Shown piece after piece: positions 18,012 to 25,922 of a stretch of 64,000 nt of DNA. A model generated the notes under the pieces. It ran no database searches and had not been told where the DNA came from. It was given only the letters and a program-made list of their open reading frames with translations. The position numbers and the translations under genes were made by a program. Each line of letters begins with the position of its first letter. Position 1 is the stretch's first letter. The stretch is from Kaistella soli (GTDB lineage Bacteria; Bacteroidota; Bacteroidia; Flavobacteriales; Weeksellaceae): NCBI RefSeq assembly GCF_019038595.1, contig NZ_JAHOPF010000003.1:466192-530191 (forward strand), written 5' to 3'.

Positions 18012-19619
18012 ATGAATAAACTTAAGTTGTTTACATTGTTAGCGTTTAGTTCTACTCTTATTCTTACGAGTTGCGGCGGCGGCGGTAACGGTAAGAAAGG
18101 TGGTGGTACTAAGCGTTTTACAAGTAAAACCGGATGGAAGCCCAATGATCAAAAAGGGTGGTTCTTCACCGGAAAACAACAGAAACAGAAAGGATGGCCA
18201 GGGATGGTATATGTTGAAGGCGGAACTTTTACCATGGGATTGGTGAAGGATGATGTAATGCATGACTGGAACAATTCCCCAAGAAGAATGCAGGTAAGTG
18301 CGTTTTTCCTAGGCGAAACCGAAATTACCAATTACGAATACAGAGAGTATGTGACCTGGCTGAAATTTGTTTTCCCGCCGTCAGATCCAAGTTTTAAAGA
18401 AATTTATAAAGGAGCGCTTCCTGATACCTTAGTTTGGAACAACGAGCTTTCAAGAAACGATTTTGCTGAAACTTATTTCCGCAGACCTGAATATGATTAT
18501 TATCCTGTTGTAGGCGTTTCATGGCTTCAGGCTTCGAGATATTGTGATTGGTTAACTGACAGAGCGAATGAAAAAGCATTGATGGCACAGGGAATTATTT
18601 CAAAAGATTTCTATACCAACGATTCAAATAATCAGGGTCCCAATTCATTTAACCTGGATAAATTCAAAGCTAACGATCCTGAAATGGAAGCTTATGTTAA
18701 CAAACAGAGGCTTCAGCAGAAATCAGGAATCAAAACCAGTAACCAAAGAATTCTTTCGGCAAACAGAAATGCGACAGCAGGCGTAGTTGAAAAATTCCGT
18801 CTTCCTACGGAAGTGGAATGGGAATTTGCTGCTTTAGGAATGCAGAAAGACAGAGAGTACAATCTGTATCTTAATAAAAAACCTGAAATCGAACAGCTGA
18901 AAGGTAAAAAAGGTAAAAACCGCGGTATGTATCTTGAAAACTTTAAACAAGGTCGAGGTGATTATTCCGGTGTTGCAGGATGGAAAAATGACGGTTCACC
19001 GACAACAGCTGACGTAAAACAATATCCTTCCAATAATTTAGGAATCTTCGGAATGTTCGGTAACGTTGCAGAATGGACTGCGGATGTTTACAGACCGATA
19101 ATTGACGAAGAAGCCAGCGATTTCAATTACTACAGAGGAAACGTAAATCAGGAGGTAGTAAAAAATGCAGACGGAACGTTTAAAAAGATTGAAGCTGCAA
19201 AATATGATACGCTTGCTGACGGAAGATTAGTATACAAAGGTCTTCCTGGTCAATATGAAAGAGAAGTGGTTGCCGATAACAGAAACTTCAGAGACGGGGA
19301 CTTCCAATCTTCACTTGATGCCGGTTATGGAAGAGCAGAGGACAGCACTACTTCTGGGTATAACATGTACAATTCGAAAGCCAAAAGATTTATTGTAGAT
19401 GGCCGTGGCCGTGTAGTATTGCAGAAAGATCCTGTTGCAAGAACTACCAGAGTTTCCAATGAAGTAAGAGTAATTAAAGGAGGCTCGTGGTTAGACGGAG
19501 CTTACTGGCTGGATCCGGGTCAGAGAAGATTCCGTGATGAAGCCAAATCTTACGGTTGGGTTGGTTTCCGTGTTGCACAGGATGCGAAATCCAGCGGAAA
19601 AGGCAGAACTAAAAGATAA
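18012..19619 (+). CDS. gldJ: Gliding motility / T9SS lipoprotein GldJ
   Basis: GldJ is an outer-membrane lipoprotein of the T9SS/gliding apparatus; in Flavobacterium johnsoniae its loss destabilises other Gld proteins. The 535 residues begin with a lipoprotein signal whose lipobox ends LILTSC (Cys21), followed by a glycine-rich linker. The body is a formylglycine-generating-enzyme-like fold, recognised by YVEGGTFTMG, FFLGETEITNYEYREYV, GVSWLQASRYCDWL, RLPTEVEWEFAALG, NVAEWTADVY and VIKGGSWLDGAYWLD. The catalytic cysteine pair of true FGEs is not expected or seen. The protein ends in a basic GRTKR tail. It is divergent from porU, 160 bases apart, and has its own terminator before murF. Confidence 0.96.
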   Translation: MNKLKLFTLLAFSSTLILTSCGGGGNGKKGGGTKRFTSKTGWKPNDQKGWFFTGKQQKQKGWPGMVYVEGGTFTMGLVKDDVMHDWNNSPRRMQVSAFFLGETEITNYEYREYVTWLKFVFPPSDPSFKEIYKGALPDTLVWNNELSRNDFAETYFRRPEYDYYPVVGVSWLQASRYCDWLTDRANEKALMAQGIISKDFYTNDSNNQGPNSFNLDKFKANDPEMEAYVNKQRLQQKSGIKTSNQRILSANRNATAGVVEKFRLPTEVEWEFAALGMQKDREYNLYLNKKPEIEQLKGKKGKNRGMYLENFKQGRGDYSGVAGWKNDGSPTTADVKQYPSNNLGIFGMFGNVAEWTADVYRPIIDEEASDFNYYRGNVNQEVVKNADGTFKKIEAAKYDTLADGRLVYKGLPGQYEREVVADNRNFRDGDFQSSLDAGYGRAEDSTTSGYNMYNSKAKRFIVDGRGRVVLQKDPVARTTRVSNEVRVIKGGSWLDGAYWLDPGQRRFRDEAKSYGWVGFRVAQDAKSSGKGRTKR

Positions 19620-19640
19620 TTAGTAATAAAATATTTTCAA

Positions 19641-19671
19641 AATCCTTCTGTAATTGCAGAAGGATTTTTTA
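19641..19671 (+). terminator. Terminator of gldJ
   Basis: AATCCTTCTG (19641-19650) and CAGAAGGATT (19657-19666) form a perfect 10-bp stem with a TAATTG loop, followed by TTTT. Confidence 0.85.
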
Positions 19672-19681
19672 TTTTTGAAAA

Positions 19682-20956
19682 ATGAATGCAGCCTCTTTTT
19701 ATCCCCTTTTTTTACAGTCAGGAAAAGTAACCATCGATAGCAGGAAAGTTGAAAAAAATGATATTTTCTTCGCCTTTTCGGGGGAAACCTTCAATGCCGC
19801 AACCTTGGCCGAAACTGCTGCTGATAAAGGCGCCACAGCGGTAATCGTGGAACAGAAGGAATTCGAAAATCCGGACAGGAATATATTTTATGTTCCTTCG
19901 ACTTTAGATTTCTTACAGGAACTTGCGGTTTACCACAGGAATCATTTGAAAATTCCGGTCATTGCTTTGACGGGAAGTAACGGTAAAACCACTACGAAGG
20001 AAATTATTCACGCTGTTCTCTCGCAGAAATACAAAGTTCAGTACACTTCCGGAAATCTGAACAATCATATCGGCGTGCCCCTCACTTTGCTTTCCATAAA
20101 GCCTGAACATGAGCTCGCGGTGGTGGAAATGGGTGCAAACCATCAGAAAGAAATCGAGATGCTCTGTACATTGGCTCAGCCTAATTTTGGATATATTACC
20201 AATTTCGGGAAAGCGCATCTTGAAGGTTTTGGCGGTTTCGACGGAGTGATTAAAGGAAAATCTGAACTGTATGATTATCTTAAAAATTACTCAGAAACAA
20301 TATTAATCAACGAAAATGATCCGATTCAAGTTGAGAAAACTGCGGGTTATTCACCAAAAATTACCTTTGGAAAAAATACTTCCGATTATAAGTATGAAGA
20401 ATTTTCAAAAGATCATTTTGTAGGCTTAAGTTATAATGGTTCTCAGGCCCAGTCGAAACTGACAGGAAATTATAACTTCACCAATCTGTGTGCTGCGGCA
20501 AGTTTAGGCTTCCATTTTGGATTAGATTTTGAACAAATAAAGCGAGCAATTGAAAACTACACGCCGACCAACATGCGTTCTCAGATTTTAGAGCAAGGCG
20601 GGAAAACTTTTGTACTAGATACTTATAATGCCAATCCGAGTTCAATGGCCGAATCGCTGAAGAACTTCAGCACATTTGAAGGCTCAAAAACCATCATTAT
20701 CGGCGATATGCTCGAGCTTGGAGATGAATCTGAAAAGGAACATCAAACTACTTTAGCACTTGCAGAATCACTGAATTTTGATGAAATTATCACCGTTGGG
20801 AAACATTTTAAAAAGGTGAGTCATCTTTCGAAATCTTTCGAAAATACAGAGGAGCTTTCAGCATATTTAAAGGCATCACCCATTTCCTCTGAAAATGTAT
20901 TGTTAAAAGCTTCGCGTGGAATTGCTCTGGAGAAAATAATGGAGTTTATCAGTTAA
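19682..20956 (+). CDS. murF: UDP-N-acetylmuramoyl-tripeptide--D-alanyl-D-alanine ligase
   Basis: MurF adds D-Ala-D-Ala to the UDP-MurNAc-tripeptide, the last cytoplasmic step of the peptidoglycan precursor. The 424 residues have the three Mur-ligase domains: an N-terminal UDP-binding part (TIDSRKVEKNDIFFAF), the ATPase core with the P-loop ALTGSNGKTTTKE near residues 96-107, the VEMGANHQKEI and TNFGKAHLEGFG segments, and the C-terminal domain with DTYNANPSSMAESL. The start lies 10 bases after the T-run of the gldJ terminator. A TATTTTTG box ends four bases before the ATG, so the gene may be transcribed leaderless, although that box overlaps the terminator tail. The last four bases overlap the convergent NUDIX gene. 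Confidence 0.96.
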   Translation: MNAASFYPLFLQSGKVTIDSRKVEKNDIFFAFSGETFNAATLAETAADKGATAVIVEQKEFENPDRNIFYVPSTLDFLQELAVYHRNHLKIPVIALTGSNGKTTTKEIIHAVLSQKYKVQYTSGNLNNHIGVPLTLLSIKPEHELAVVEMGANHQKEIEMLCTLAQPNFGYITNFGKAHLEGFGGFDGVIKGKSELYDYLKNYSETILINENDPIQVEKTAGYSPKITFGKNTSDYKYEEFSKDHFVGLSYNGSQAQSKLTGNYNFTNLCAAASLGFHFGLDFEQIKRAIENYTPTNMRSQILEQGGKTFVLDTYNANPSSMAESLKNFSTFEGSKTIIIGDMLELGDESEKEHQTTLALAESLNFDEIITVGKHFKKVSHLSKSFENTEELSAYLKASPISSENVLLKASRGIALEKIMEFIS

Positions 20957-21558
20957 TCTAAATTCCAGTAATCATTTAAAATCAGCTTAATATTCCTGAA
21001 AGTCATTGGCAGCACTTCGCTGATGATGGCTTCACGGTTCTTCCAAGAAACCTCGGAGATTCCTTCTTCGATCTGCGGTTTCGGGGTTTCACTGCCGACA
21101 TACTGCATTCTGAACCAATATGTTGTTTTCAGTATTTTTTCGCCGTTTCTTTCGGTGTAGATGTGAAAAGTATTGTTGAGAAATTCCTCAAGAATCAGTT
21201 CCGAAAGGCCGGTTTCTTCTTCAATTTCCCGAAGGGCAGCCTGTTCCAGCGATTCTCCTTTTTCTATTTTTCCTTTTGGAAGATCCCATCTTCCGATTCT
21301 GTGAATGAATAAAAGTTCGCCGTTTTTGTTGCGCACCACACCGCCGGCAGCTTCTATCACTTTGAACATATGGGTAAAATCTTCCCAGATCTCTTCAATG
21401 TTTTCTCCATAAACATTGAGCTCGGGACAGGAAGTGTTCTGGAGAAGATCAACGGCAATTTCCAAAGTTGCGAAACCTTCGAATCGCAGCTTTTTTTCCA
21501 TATCTTCAGGATATTTACTTATTGTTAATTTTTTTTCATTCACAAAAACTTTATACAT
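20953..21558 (-). CDS. NUDIX hydrolase
   Basis: This is a protein of about 201 residues with a complete Nudix box: GKIEKGESLEQAALREIEEETGL, with the catalytic RE..EE core. Nudix enzymes hydrolyse a nucleoside diphosphate linked to another moiety; the substrate is not predictable here. The N-terminal 60 residues precede the Nudix fold and do not resemble anything I know. I place the start at the second ATG (21558, MYKVFVNEKKL). A full promoter lies at 21578-21610, and the first ATG (21576) would sit at or before its transcription start. The gene is divergent from the SRPBCC-like gene, and its end overlaps murF by four bases. Confidence 0.88.
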   Translation of the reverse strand: MYKVFVNEKKLTISKYPEDMEKKLRFEGFATLEIAVDLLQNTSCPELNVYGENIEEIWEDFTHMFKVIEAAGGVVRNKNGELLFIHRIGRWDLPKGKIEKGESLEQAALREIEEETGLSELILEEFLNNTFHIYTERNGEKILKTTYWFRMQYVGSETPKPQIEEGISEVSWKNREAIISEVLPMTFRNIKLILNDYWNLD

Positions 21559-21577
21559 TTGCAGCCATTTAATCATA

Positions 21578-21610
21578 CAAAAATATAAAAATGAATTTAG
21601 AAGGACGCAA
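21578..21610 (-). promoter_or_regulatory. Promoter of the NUDIX gene (TTG-N22-TATTTTTG)
   Basis: On the minus strand TTG (21608-21610) is followed after 22 bases by TATTTTTG (21578-21585). The -33 element lies inside the first codons of the divergent SRPBCC gene. This placement moves the NUDIX start to 21558. Confidence 0.65.
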
Positions 21611-21977
21611 AATAGTTGTAAATAAATCGGTAAATGAATTGGTTGGGATGCTTCAAAATCCTGAAGATTATAAAAATCTAATGCCTGATTCGCTGCAGAG
21701 TTTCGAAGTAAGAGACAACGGTTTCAAATTCGGTTTAAAGGGAATGCCTGAGATTGCTTTGAAAATAGAAGAGGTGTCAGAAAACCAGGTGCTTTTGAAA
21801 TCTGCAAGTTCAAGCCTTGATTTTGAACTTAAAGGCACAATGAACGCCGTAAGTGAGACTCAGACTGAAGTCCAGCTGCTTTTTGAAGGCAAATTCAATC
21901 CGTTTATAAAAATGATGGTTGAAAAACCTTTGCAGAACTTCATCAATACCCTTACGGATAATCTTGAAAAGATTTAG
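21591..21977 (+). CDS. SRPBCC-like (START-fold) small protein
   Basis: The 128-residue protein opens MNLEGRKIVVNKSVNELV, the usual beginning of small SRPBCC/START-fold proteins in Bacteroidetes. It continues as an alternating beta-sheet protein with a long C-terminal helix (NPFIKMMVEKPLQNFINTL). The fold binds hydrophobic ligands, but none is known for this branch. In other flavobacteria a similar gene sits beside pyrE; that neighbour is absent here. It is divergent from the NUDIX gene, with 32 bases between the start codons chosen here, and is followed by a hairpin terminator. Confidence 0.75.
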   Translation: MNLEGRKIVVNKSVNELVGMLQNPEDYKNLMPDSLQSFEVRDNGFKFGLKGMPEIALKIEEVSENQVLLKSASSSLDFELKGTMNAVSETQTEVQLLFEGKFNPFIKMMVEKPLQNFINTLTDNLEKI

Positions 21978-21995
21978 AACCGTCTTATAAAAATG

Positions 21996-22030
21996 AAAGC
22001 CTTGAAATTTTTGATTTCAATGCTTTTTTT
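21996..22030 (+). terminator. Terminator of the SRPBCC-like gene
   Basis: AAAGC (21996-22000) plus TTGAAAT pair with ATTTCAA plus GCTTT (22022-22026), leading into a seven-T run. The tail overlaps the stop codon of the convergent ABC gene. Confidence 0.8.
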
Positions 22031-22727
22031 ATGAGTGGGTATAACCGGCAAATGCTTCTTCCAGACTGCCGTATTTCCCTTTAAATTCATCAATCTGCGA
22101 ATCCTGTATGATGTTTCCCTGATGGATCAGTATCACCCTTGAGCAGAGTGCTTCCACTTCCTGCATGATGTGGGTGGAAAGGATTACCGTTTTCTGCTGA
22201 CCAATTTCCTTTATCACGTTACGGATTTCGATAATTTGGTTGGGATCCAGTCCGTTGGTAGGTTCATCGAGAATCAGCAAATCGGGAGAATGCAGAATCG
22301 CCTGCGCAAGACCAACTCGCTGTTTATAACCTTTGGAAAGCTGCGATATTTTTTTTGATTTTTCCGGAGTTATTCCCACCAGTTCAATTACTTCATCAAT
22401 TCTTTCTTTGGAGATTTTATGAATTTCAGCTACAAAATTTAAATATTCCTTTACATACATTTCAGGATAAAGCGGATTGTTTTCGGGTAAAAACCCCATA
22501 TTTTTCTTTGTTTCGATATCATGTTCGGTAATATCTTTTCCGTTGAATAAAATCTGTCCTTCATCAATCTTCAGTGCACCGACAATCGATTTCATCAGGG
22601 TTGATTTTCCGGCTCCGTTGGGTCCCAGAAGCCCGATAATTTCGCTGTTTCCGATCTCAATGTTGATTTGGTTTAAAGCGGTTTGGCTGCCGAATTTCTT
22701 ATTTAAATTAATGATTTGAAGTGACAT
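22029..22727 (-). CDS. ABC transporter ATP-binding protein (ABC-2 type, GldA/NatA-like)
   Basis: This is a 232-residue stand-alone ATPase subunit. The Walker A motif is GLLGPNGAGKSTLMK, the Q-loop region GFLPENNPLYPEM, the signature LSKGYKQRVGLAQAI, the Walker B LLILDEPTNGLDPNQ, and the switch histidine is in ILSTHIMQE. It resembles the drug/gliding-type ABC-2 family that includes GldA, but it is about 60-70 residues shorter than GldA of F. johnsoniae and lacks that C-terminal extension, so I do not give that name. No permease gene is adjacent; the partner must be encoded elsewhere. The stop codon lies inside the T-run of the convergent terminator. Confidence 0.88.
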   Translation of the reverse strand: MSLQIINLNKKFGSQTALNQINIEIGNSEIIGLLGPNGAGKSTLMKSIVGALKIDEGQILFNGKDITEHDIETKKNMGFLPENNPLYPEMYVKEYLNFVAEIHKISKERIDEVIELVGITPEKSKKISQLSKGYKQRVGLAQAILHSPDLLILDEPTNGLDPNQIIEIRNVIKEIGQQKTVILSTHIMQEVEALCSRVILIHQGNIIQDSQIDEFKGKYGSLEEAFAGYTHS

Positions 22728-22849
22728 GAATTTTATTTAATGGTATGCAAATTTAAGCAATGATAAGCAAATGAGGAATTTTAATTTATCTGGGTGAGTC
22801 TGATTATGACAATGAAATTTAATTGAATAAAAAAGTAAATAACTGCATC

Positions 22850-22893
22850 GCCTAAAAACAAAAAAGACTTTACAAATCTGTAAAGTCTTTTTT
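22850..22893 (-). terminator. Terminator of the tRNA cluster
   Basis: AAAGACTTTACA (22863-22874) and TGTAAAGTCTTT (22879-22890) form a perfect 12-bp stem, followed on the minus strand by a T-rich stretch. It lies just beyond the Arg tRNA. Confidence 0.85.
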
Positions 22894-22900
22894 GAAGGAG

Positions 22901-22974
22901 TGAGCGCGACAGGATTCGAACCTGTGACCGTCTGCTTAGAAGGCAGATGCTCTATCCAGCTGAGCTACGCACCC
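22901..22974 (-). tRNA. tRNA-Arg (anticodon TCT)
   Basis: The minus strand folds as a cloverleaf. The acceptor GGGTGCG pairs with CGCGCTC (one G-T pair), with a standard D arm AGCTCAGCTGGATAGAGC, anticodon stem CTGCC/GGCAG-type around TTCTAA, and T arm ACAGGTTCGAATCCTGT. The discriminator is A. The CCA end is not encoded. It is last of three tRNAs read leftward. Confidence 0.95.
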
Positions 22975-23016
22975 TAAAATGCGGTGAAATTCTCCAGGGA
23001 ATTTCTTTTTAATAAG

Positions 23017-23091
23017 TCGGGGCGGCAGGATTCGAACCTGCGACCTCCTGGTCCCAAACCAGGCGCGATGACCGGACTACGCTACGCCCCG
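23017..23091 (-). tRNA. tRNA-Pro (anticodon TGG)
   Basis: The acceptor CGGGGCG pairs with CGCCCCG. The anticodon stem CCTGG/CCAGG closes loop TTTGGGA, giving anticodon TGG. The T arm is GCAGGTTCGAATCCTGC. CCA is not encoded. It is the middle gene of the cluster. Confidence 0.95.
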
Positions 23092-23112
23092 AATAAATTG
23101 TGCTGAAGGTTG

Positions 23113-23197
23113 CGGAGGGTGTGGGATTCGAACCCACGCGATCCTTTCGGGTCGACAGTTTAGCAAACTGCTCCATTAACCACTCTGGCAACCCTCC
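23113..23197 (-). tRNA. tRNA-Ser (anticodon GCT)
   Basis: The acceptor GGAGGGT pairs with ACCCTCC. The anticodon stem CAGTT/AACTG surrounds GCT. A long variable arm (GACCCGAAAGGATC region) is typical of class II serine tRNAs, and the T arm is GTGGGTTCGAATCCCAC. CCA is not encoded. It is the first gene of the cluster. Confidence 0.95.
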
Positions 23198-23332
23198 TTT
23201 GCAATGTTTTTGTATGAACTTCTATTCCGTAATTGCGAGTGCAAATATAGGATTGTTTTTGATATGTACCAAACCTTTTTGCTTAAATTTTTTTGTATTT
23301 TTGAAAGATTAATCCACTAAAAAAAATAAAAT

Positions 23333-24361
23333 ATGCGTAATTCATTATATTTCATCGGTTTAAGTTTGGTTGTTTTTTCCTGCGGCCCGCAAAAAAATAT
23401 TCAAAAAATTTCAACAAAGCCGAAACCGGTCACTTCAAATGTTATTTCACCGCCAAAATCACAGAATACCGCTCTTCCCAAACACGAAATAAAAAGGGAA
23501 GGAAATTATGACTTTTACAGAGATAATATCGCTGATGCTTCCAAAAATGATAATACAGCGAGTTACGGTTCCATTGTTTCCGCGAATCCTCAAGGTTATA
23601 AAATCGTAAAAACTTATTTTCCGGCGCTGGCGCAAAATTTCCGTCAGAAATATATCATCCTTCATTATACGGCACTGGACGATAACAAATCAGTAACGGT
23701 TCTTACCCAGCAGGCCGTAAGTGCACATTATCTTGTTAATAATCTCGGCGACCGGGATATTTACCAGCTGGTTGACGAAAATAAAAGATCATATCATGCA
23801 GGCATCAGTGCGTGGAGAAGTGATAAGATGCTGAATGATACGTCAATAGGAATAGAAATTGTAAATGCAGGATATACTACTGATTCCAGCGGGTTGAGAA
23901 CTTTCCCTGATTTTGATGGTGATCAGGTAAAAAAAGTGGCAGCTTTGGTAAAAGATATTGCAGACCGTTATATGATTCCGCCGACCAATATTCTTGCTCA
24001 TTCAGATATTGCACCGACGAGAAAGCAGGATCCGGGACCGAAATTTCCGTGGAAAAAGCTTTATGATGACTATCAGATAGGGATGTGGTATGATGATGCG
24101 GTGAAACAGGGTTTCTACGACCAGATCCTTCCTGAAGATTTTGCACTGCAAATGGCTACTCCCCAGTTTATTTTTAAATACCAGACAGCACTTAAAACTT
24201 TAGGATATGGTTTGGAGCCTTCCGGAACCTATGACGACGCAACAAAGAAAACTATTGAGGCATTTCAGTATCATTTCAGACCGCAAAACTATAACGGTCA
24301 AATGGATGCGGAATCCTGGGCTATTCTTCAGGCATTAAACCAGAAATACCCAAATAAATAA
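23333..24361 (+). CDS. N-acetylmuramoyl-L-alanine amidase (Amidase_2) lipoprotein with PG-binding domain
   Basis: The 342-residue protein has a lipobox ending VVFSC (Cys17), so it is a lipoprotein. Residues about 95-225 form an Amidase_2/PGRP-type zinc amidase: YIILHYTALDD has the first His ligand, VSAHYLVNNLGDRDIYQLVDE and SYHAGISAW follow, then GIEIVNAGY, and LAHSDIAPTRKQDPGPKFPWK carries the late His and catalytic stretch. The last 65 residues (YQTALKTLGYGLEPSGTYDD, TIEAFQYHFRP) are a peptidoglycan-binding domain. The arrangement resembles AmiD-type amidases that cleave the MurNAc-L-Ala bond in murein recycling or remodelling. A TATTTTTG box lies at 23296-23303, and a strong terminator follows. 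Confidence 0.92.
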   Translation: MRNSLYFIGLSLVVFSCGPQKNIQKISTKPKPVTSNVISPPKSQNTALPKHEIKREGNYDFYRDNIADASKNDNTASYGSIVSANPQGYKIVKTYFPALAQNFRQKYIILHYTALDDNKSVTVLTQQAVSAHYLVNNLGDRDIYQLVDENKRSYHAGISAWRSDKMLNDTSIGIEIVNAGYTTDSSGLRTFPDFDGDQVKKVAALVKDIADRYMIPPTNILAHSDIAPTRKQDPGPKFPWKKLYDDYQIGMWYDDAVKQGFYDQILPEDFALQMATPQFIFKYQTALKTLGYGLEPSGTYDDATKKTIEAFQYHFRPQNYNGQMDAESWAILQALNQKYPNK

Positions 24362-24388
24362 ATACGGAAAAAGAACTAATTAAATAGC

Positions 24389-24418
24389 ACGGACGATATT
24401 TAATCGTCCGTTTTTTTA
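24389..24418 (+). terminator. Terminator of the amidase gene
   Basis: ACGGACGAT (24389-24397) and ATCGTCCGT (24403-24411) form a 9-bp stem followed by a run of seven T. Confidence 0.88.
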
Positions 24419-24486
24419 TAGGGAGAAATCCCAAATCTATTTTTAAAACTCAACAAATTAACTTAACTTTTCATCAAATTATTTTT

Positions 24487-25887
24487 ATGGAAAATTTCAG
24501 AAATGAAAGCGATCTGTTAGGTACTTTACAGGTGCCGGCAAATGCCTACTATGGTGTTCAAACTCAGCGTGCTATTGAAAATTTTAAAATTTCGGGGCAG
24601 TATCTTTCCTCGTATCCCCATTTTATCAGAGCATTGGCGATGGTGAAAAAGGCAGCTGCAAAAACGAATTATGAGCTGGGGCTTCTTGAAGAAAGTTTAT
24701 ATCATACCATCGCAGAAACCTGCGAAGAGCTCATGGCGGGGAATTTACATGACCAGTTTCCGATTGACATGATTCAAGGCGGTGCAGGAACTTCTGTGAA
24801 TATGAACGCCAATGAAGTTATCGCCAACCGTGTACTGGAAAAACTGGGGAAAGAAAAAGGCGATTATCAGTACTGTTCACCAAATGATCATATCAATTTA
24901 TCTCAGTCGACCAACGATGCTTATCCAACCGCAATAAAAATGGCTTTAATTCAGATGAATGCGGAACTTGTTGAAAAGCTGAAAAATACAATTGCCGCAT
25001 TCCGTGCAAAAGGCGTGGAGTTTAACAGTGTGCTCAAAATGGGCCGTACACAGCTTCAGGACGCCGTTCCGATGACTTTGGGTCAGGAGTTTGAAGCGTT
25101 TGCTGCCACTCTCGAAGAAGATATTTCCAAACTTAACGGAAACGCCAATCTTTTTGTAGAAATAAATATGGGCGCCACCGCTATTGGAACGGGGATTAAC
25201 GCACCGGTAGGATATGCAAATCTCTGTGCAAAGAATCTCGCTCAGATCTCCGGTTATCATATTGTTTCCTCTCCGAATCTTGTGGAAGCAACTCCAGATA
25301 CAGGATCTTACGTTATTTATTCTTCGGCGATGAAAAGACTTGCAGTGAAACTTTCGAAAATATGTAACGATTTGAGACTGCTTTCTTCAGGTCCGCGTGC
25401 CGGCTTTTTTGAAATCAATCTTCCGCCGATGCAGCCCGGATCTTCTATTATGCCGGGGAAAGTAAATCCGGTAATTCCGGAAGTAGTAAATCAGGTTTGC
25501 TATAAAGTGATCGGAAATGATCTGACGGTGACCTTTGCCGCAGAAGCAGGACAGCTGCAGCTTAACGTGATGGAGCCTGTGCTTTCGCACTCGATTATGG
25601 AAAGCATTAATTTCCTTGGGAATGCTTTGGACACTTTAAGAGAAAAATGCATCACCGGAATTACTGCCAATAAAGAAGTTTGTCTGAATATGGTGAAACA
25701 CAGCATCGGAATTGTTACCGCGCTGAATCCTTATATCGGCTACAAAAACTCAACGGAAATTGCGAAAGAAGCTCTGGAAACAGGAAAGAGCGTTTACAAT
25801 CTTGTTCTGGAAAAAGGCATTCTTTCTCAGGAAAAACTGGATGAAATTCTGGATCCTGCCAATATGCTGAAGCCGCATCATTTATAA
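24487..25887 (+). CDS. aspA: Aspartate ammonia-lyase
   Basis: AspA converts L-aspartate reversibly into fumarate and ammonia. The 466 residues are full length for the fumarase/aspartase superfamily. The signature GSSIMPGKVNPVIPEVVNQV begins near residue 318 and contains the catalytic-loop serine. It continues QVCYKVIGNDLTVTFAAEAG, typical of aspartase rather than class II fumarase. Other family marks are GGAGTSVNMNANEVIANR, NDHINLSQSTNDAYPTA, KMGRTQLQDAVP and GATAIGTGINAP. It lies 35 bases before the M16 protease gene with no visible terminator between, so the two may be cotranscribed. Confidence 0.95.
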   Translation: MENFRNESDLLGTLQVPANAYYGVQTQRAIENFKISGQYLSSYPHFIRALAMVKKAAAKTNYELGLLEESLYHTIAETCEELMAGNLHDQFPIDMIQGGAGTSVNMNANEVIANRVLEKLGKEKGDYQYCSPNDHINLSQSTNDAYPTAIKMALIQMNAELVEKLKNTIAAFRAKGVEFNSVLKMGRTQLQDAVPMTLGQEFEAFAATLEEDISKLNGNANLFVEINMGATAIGTGINAPVGYANLCAKNLAQISGYHIVSSPNLVEATPDTGSYVIYSSAMKRLAVKLSKICNDLRLLSSGPRAGFFEINLPPMQPGSSIMPGKVNPVIPEVVNQVCYKVIGNDLTVTFAAEAGQLQLNVMEPVLSHSIMESINFLGNALDTLREKCITGITANKEVCLNMVKHSIGIVTALNPYIGYKNSTEIAKEALETGKSVYNLVLEKGILSQEKLDEILDPANMLKPHHL

Positions 25888-25922
25888 AAAAAGTAATAAC
25901 AAAAAACAATCAATCAGAATCA

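Noticed and set aside
22029..22727. Naming the ABC ATPase gldA
   Set aside because: It is much shorter than characterised GldA and no gldF or gldG is near; only the ABC-2 family call is safe.
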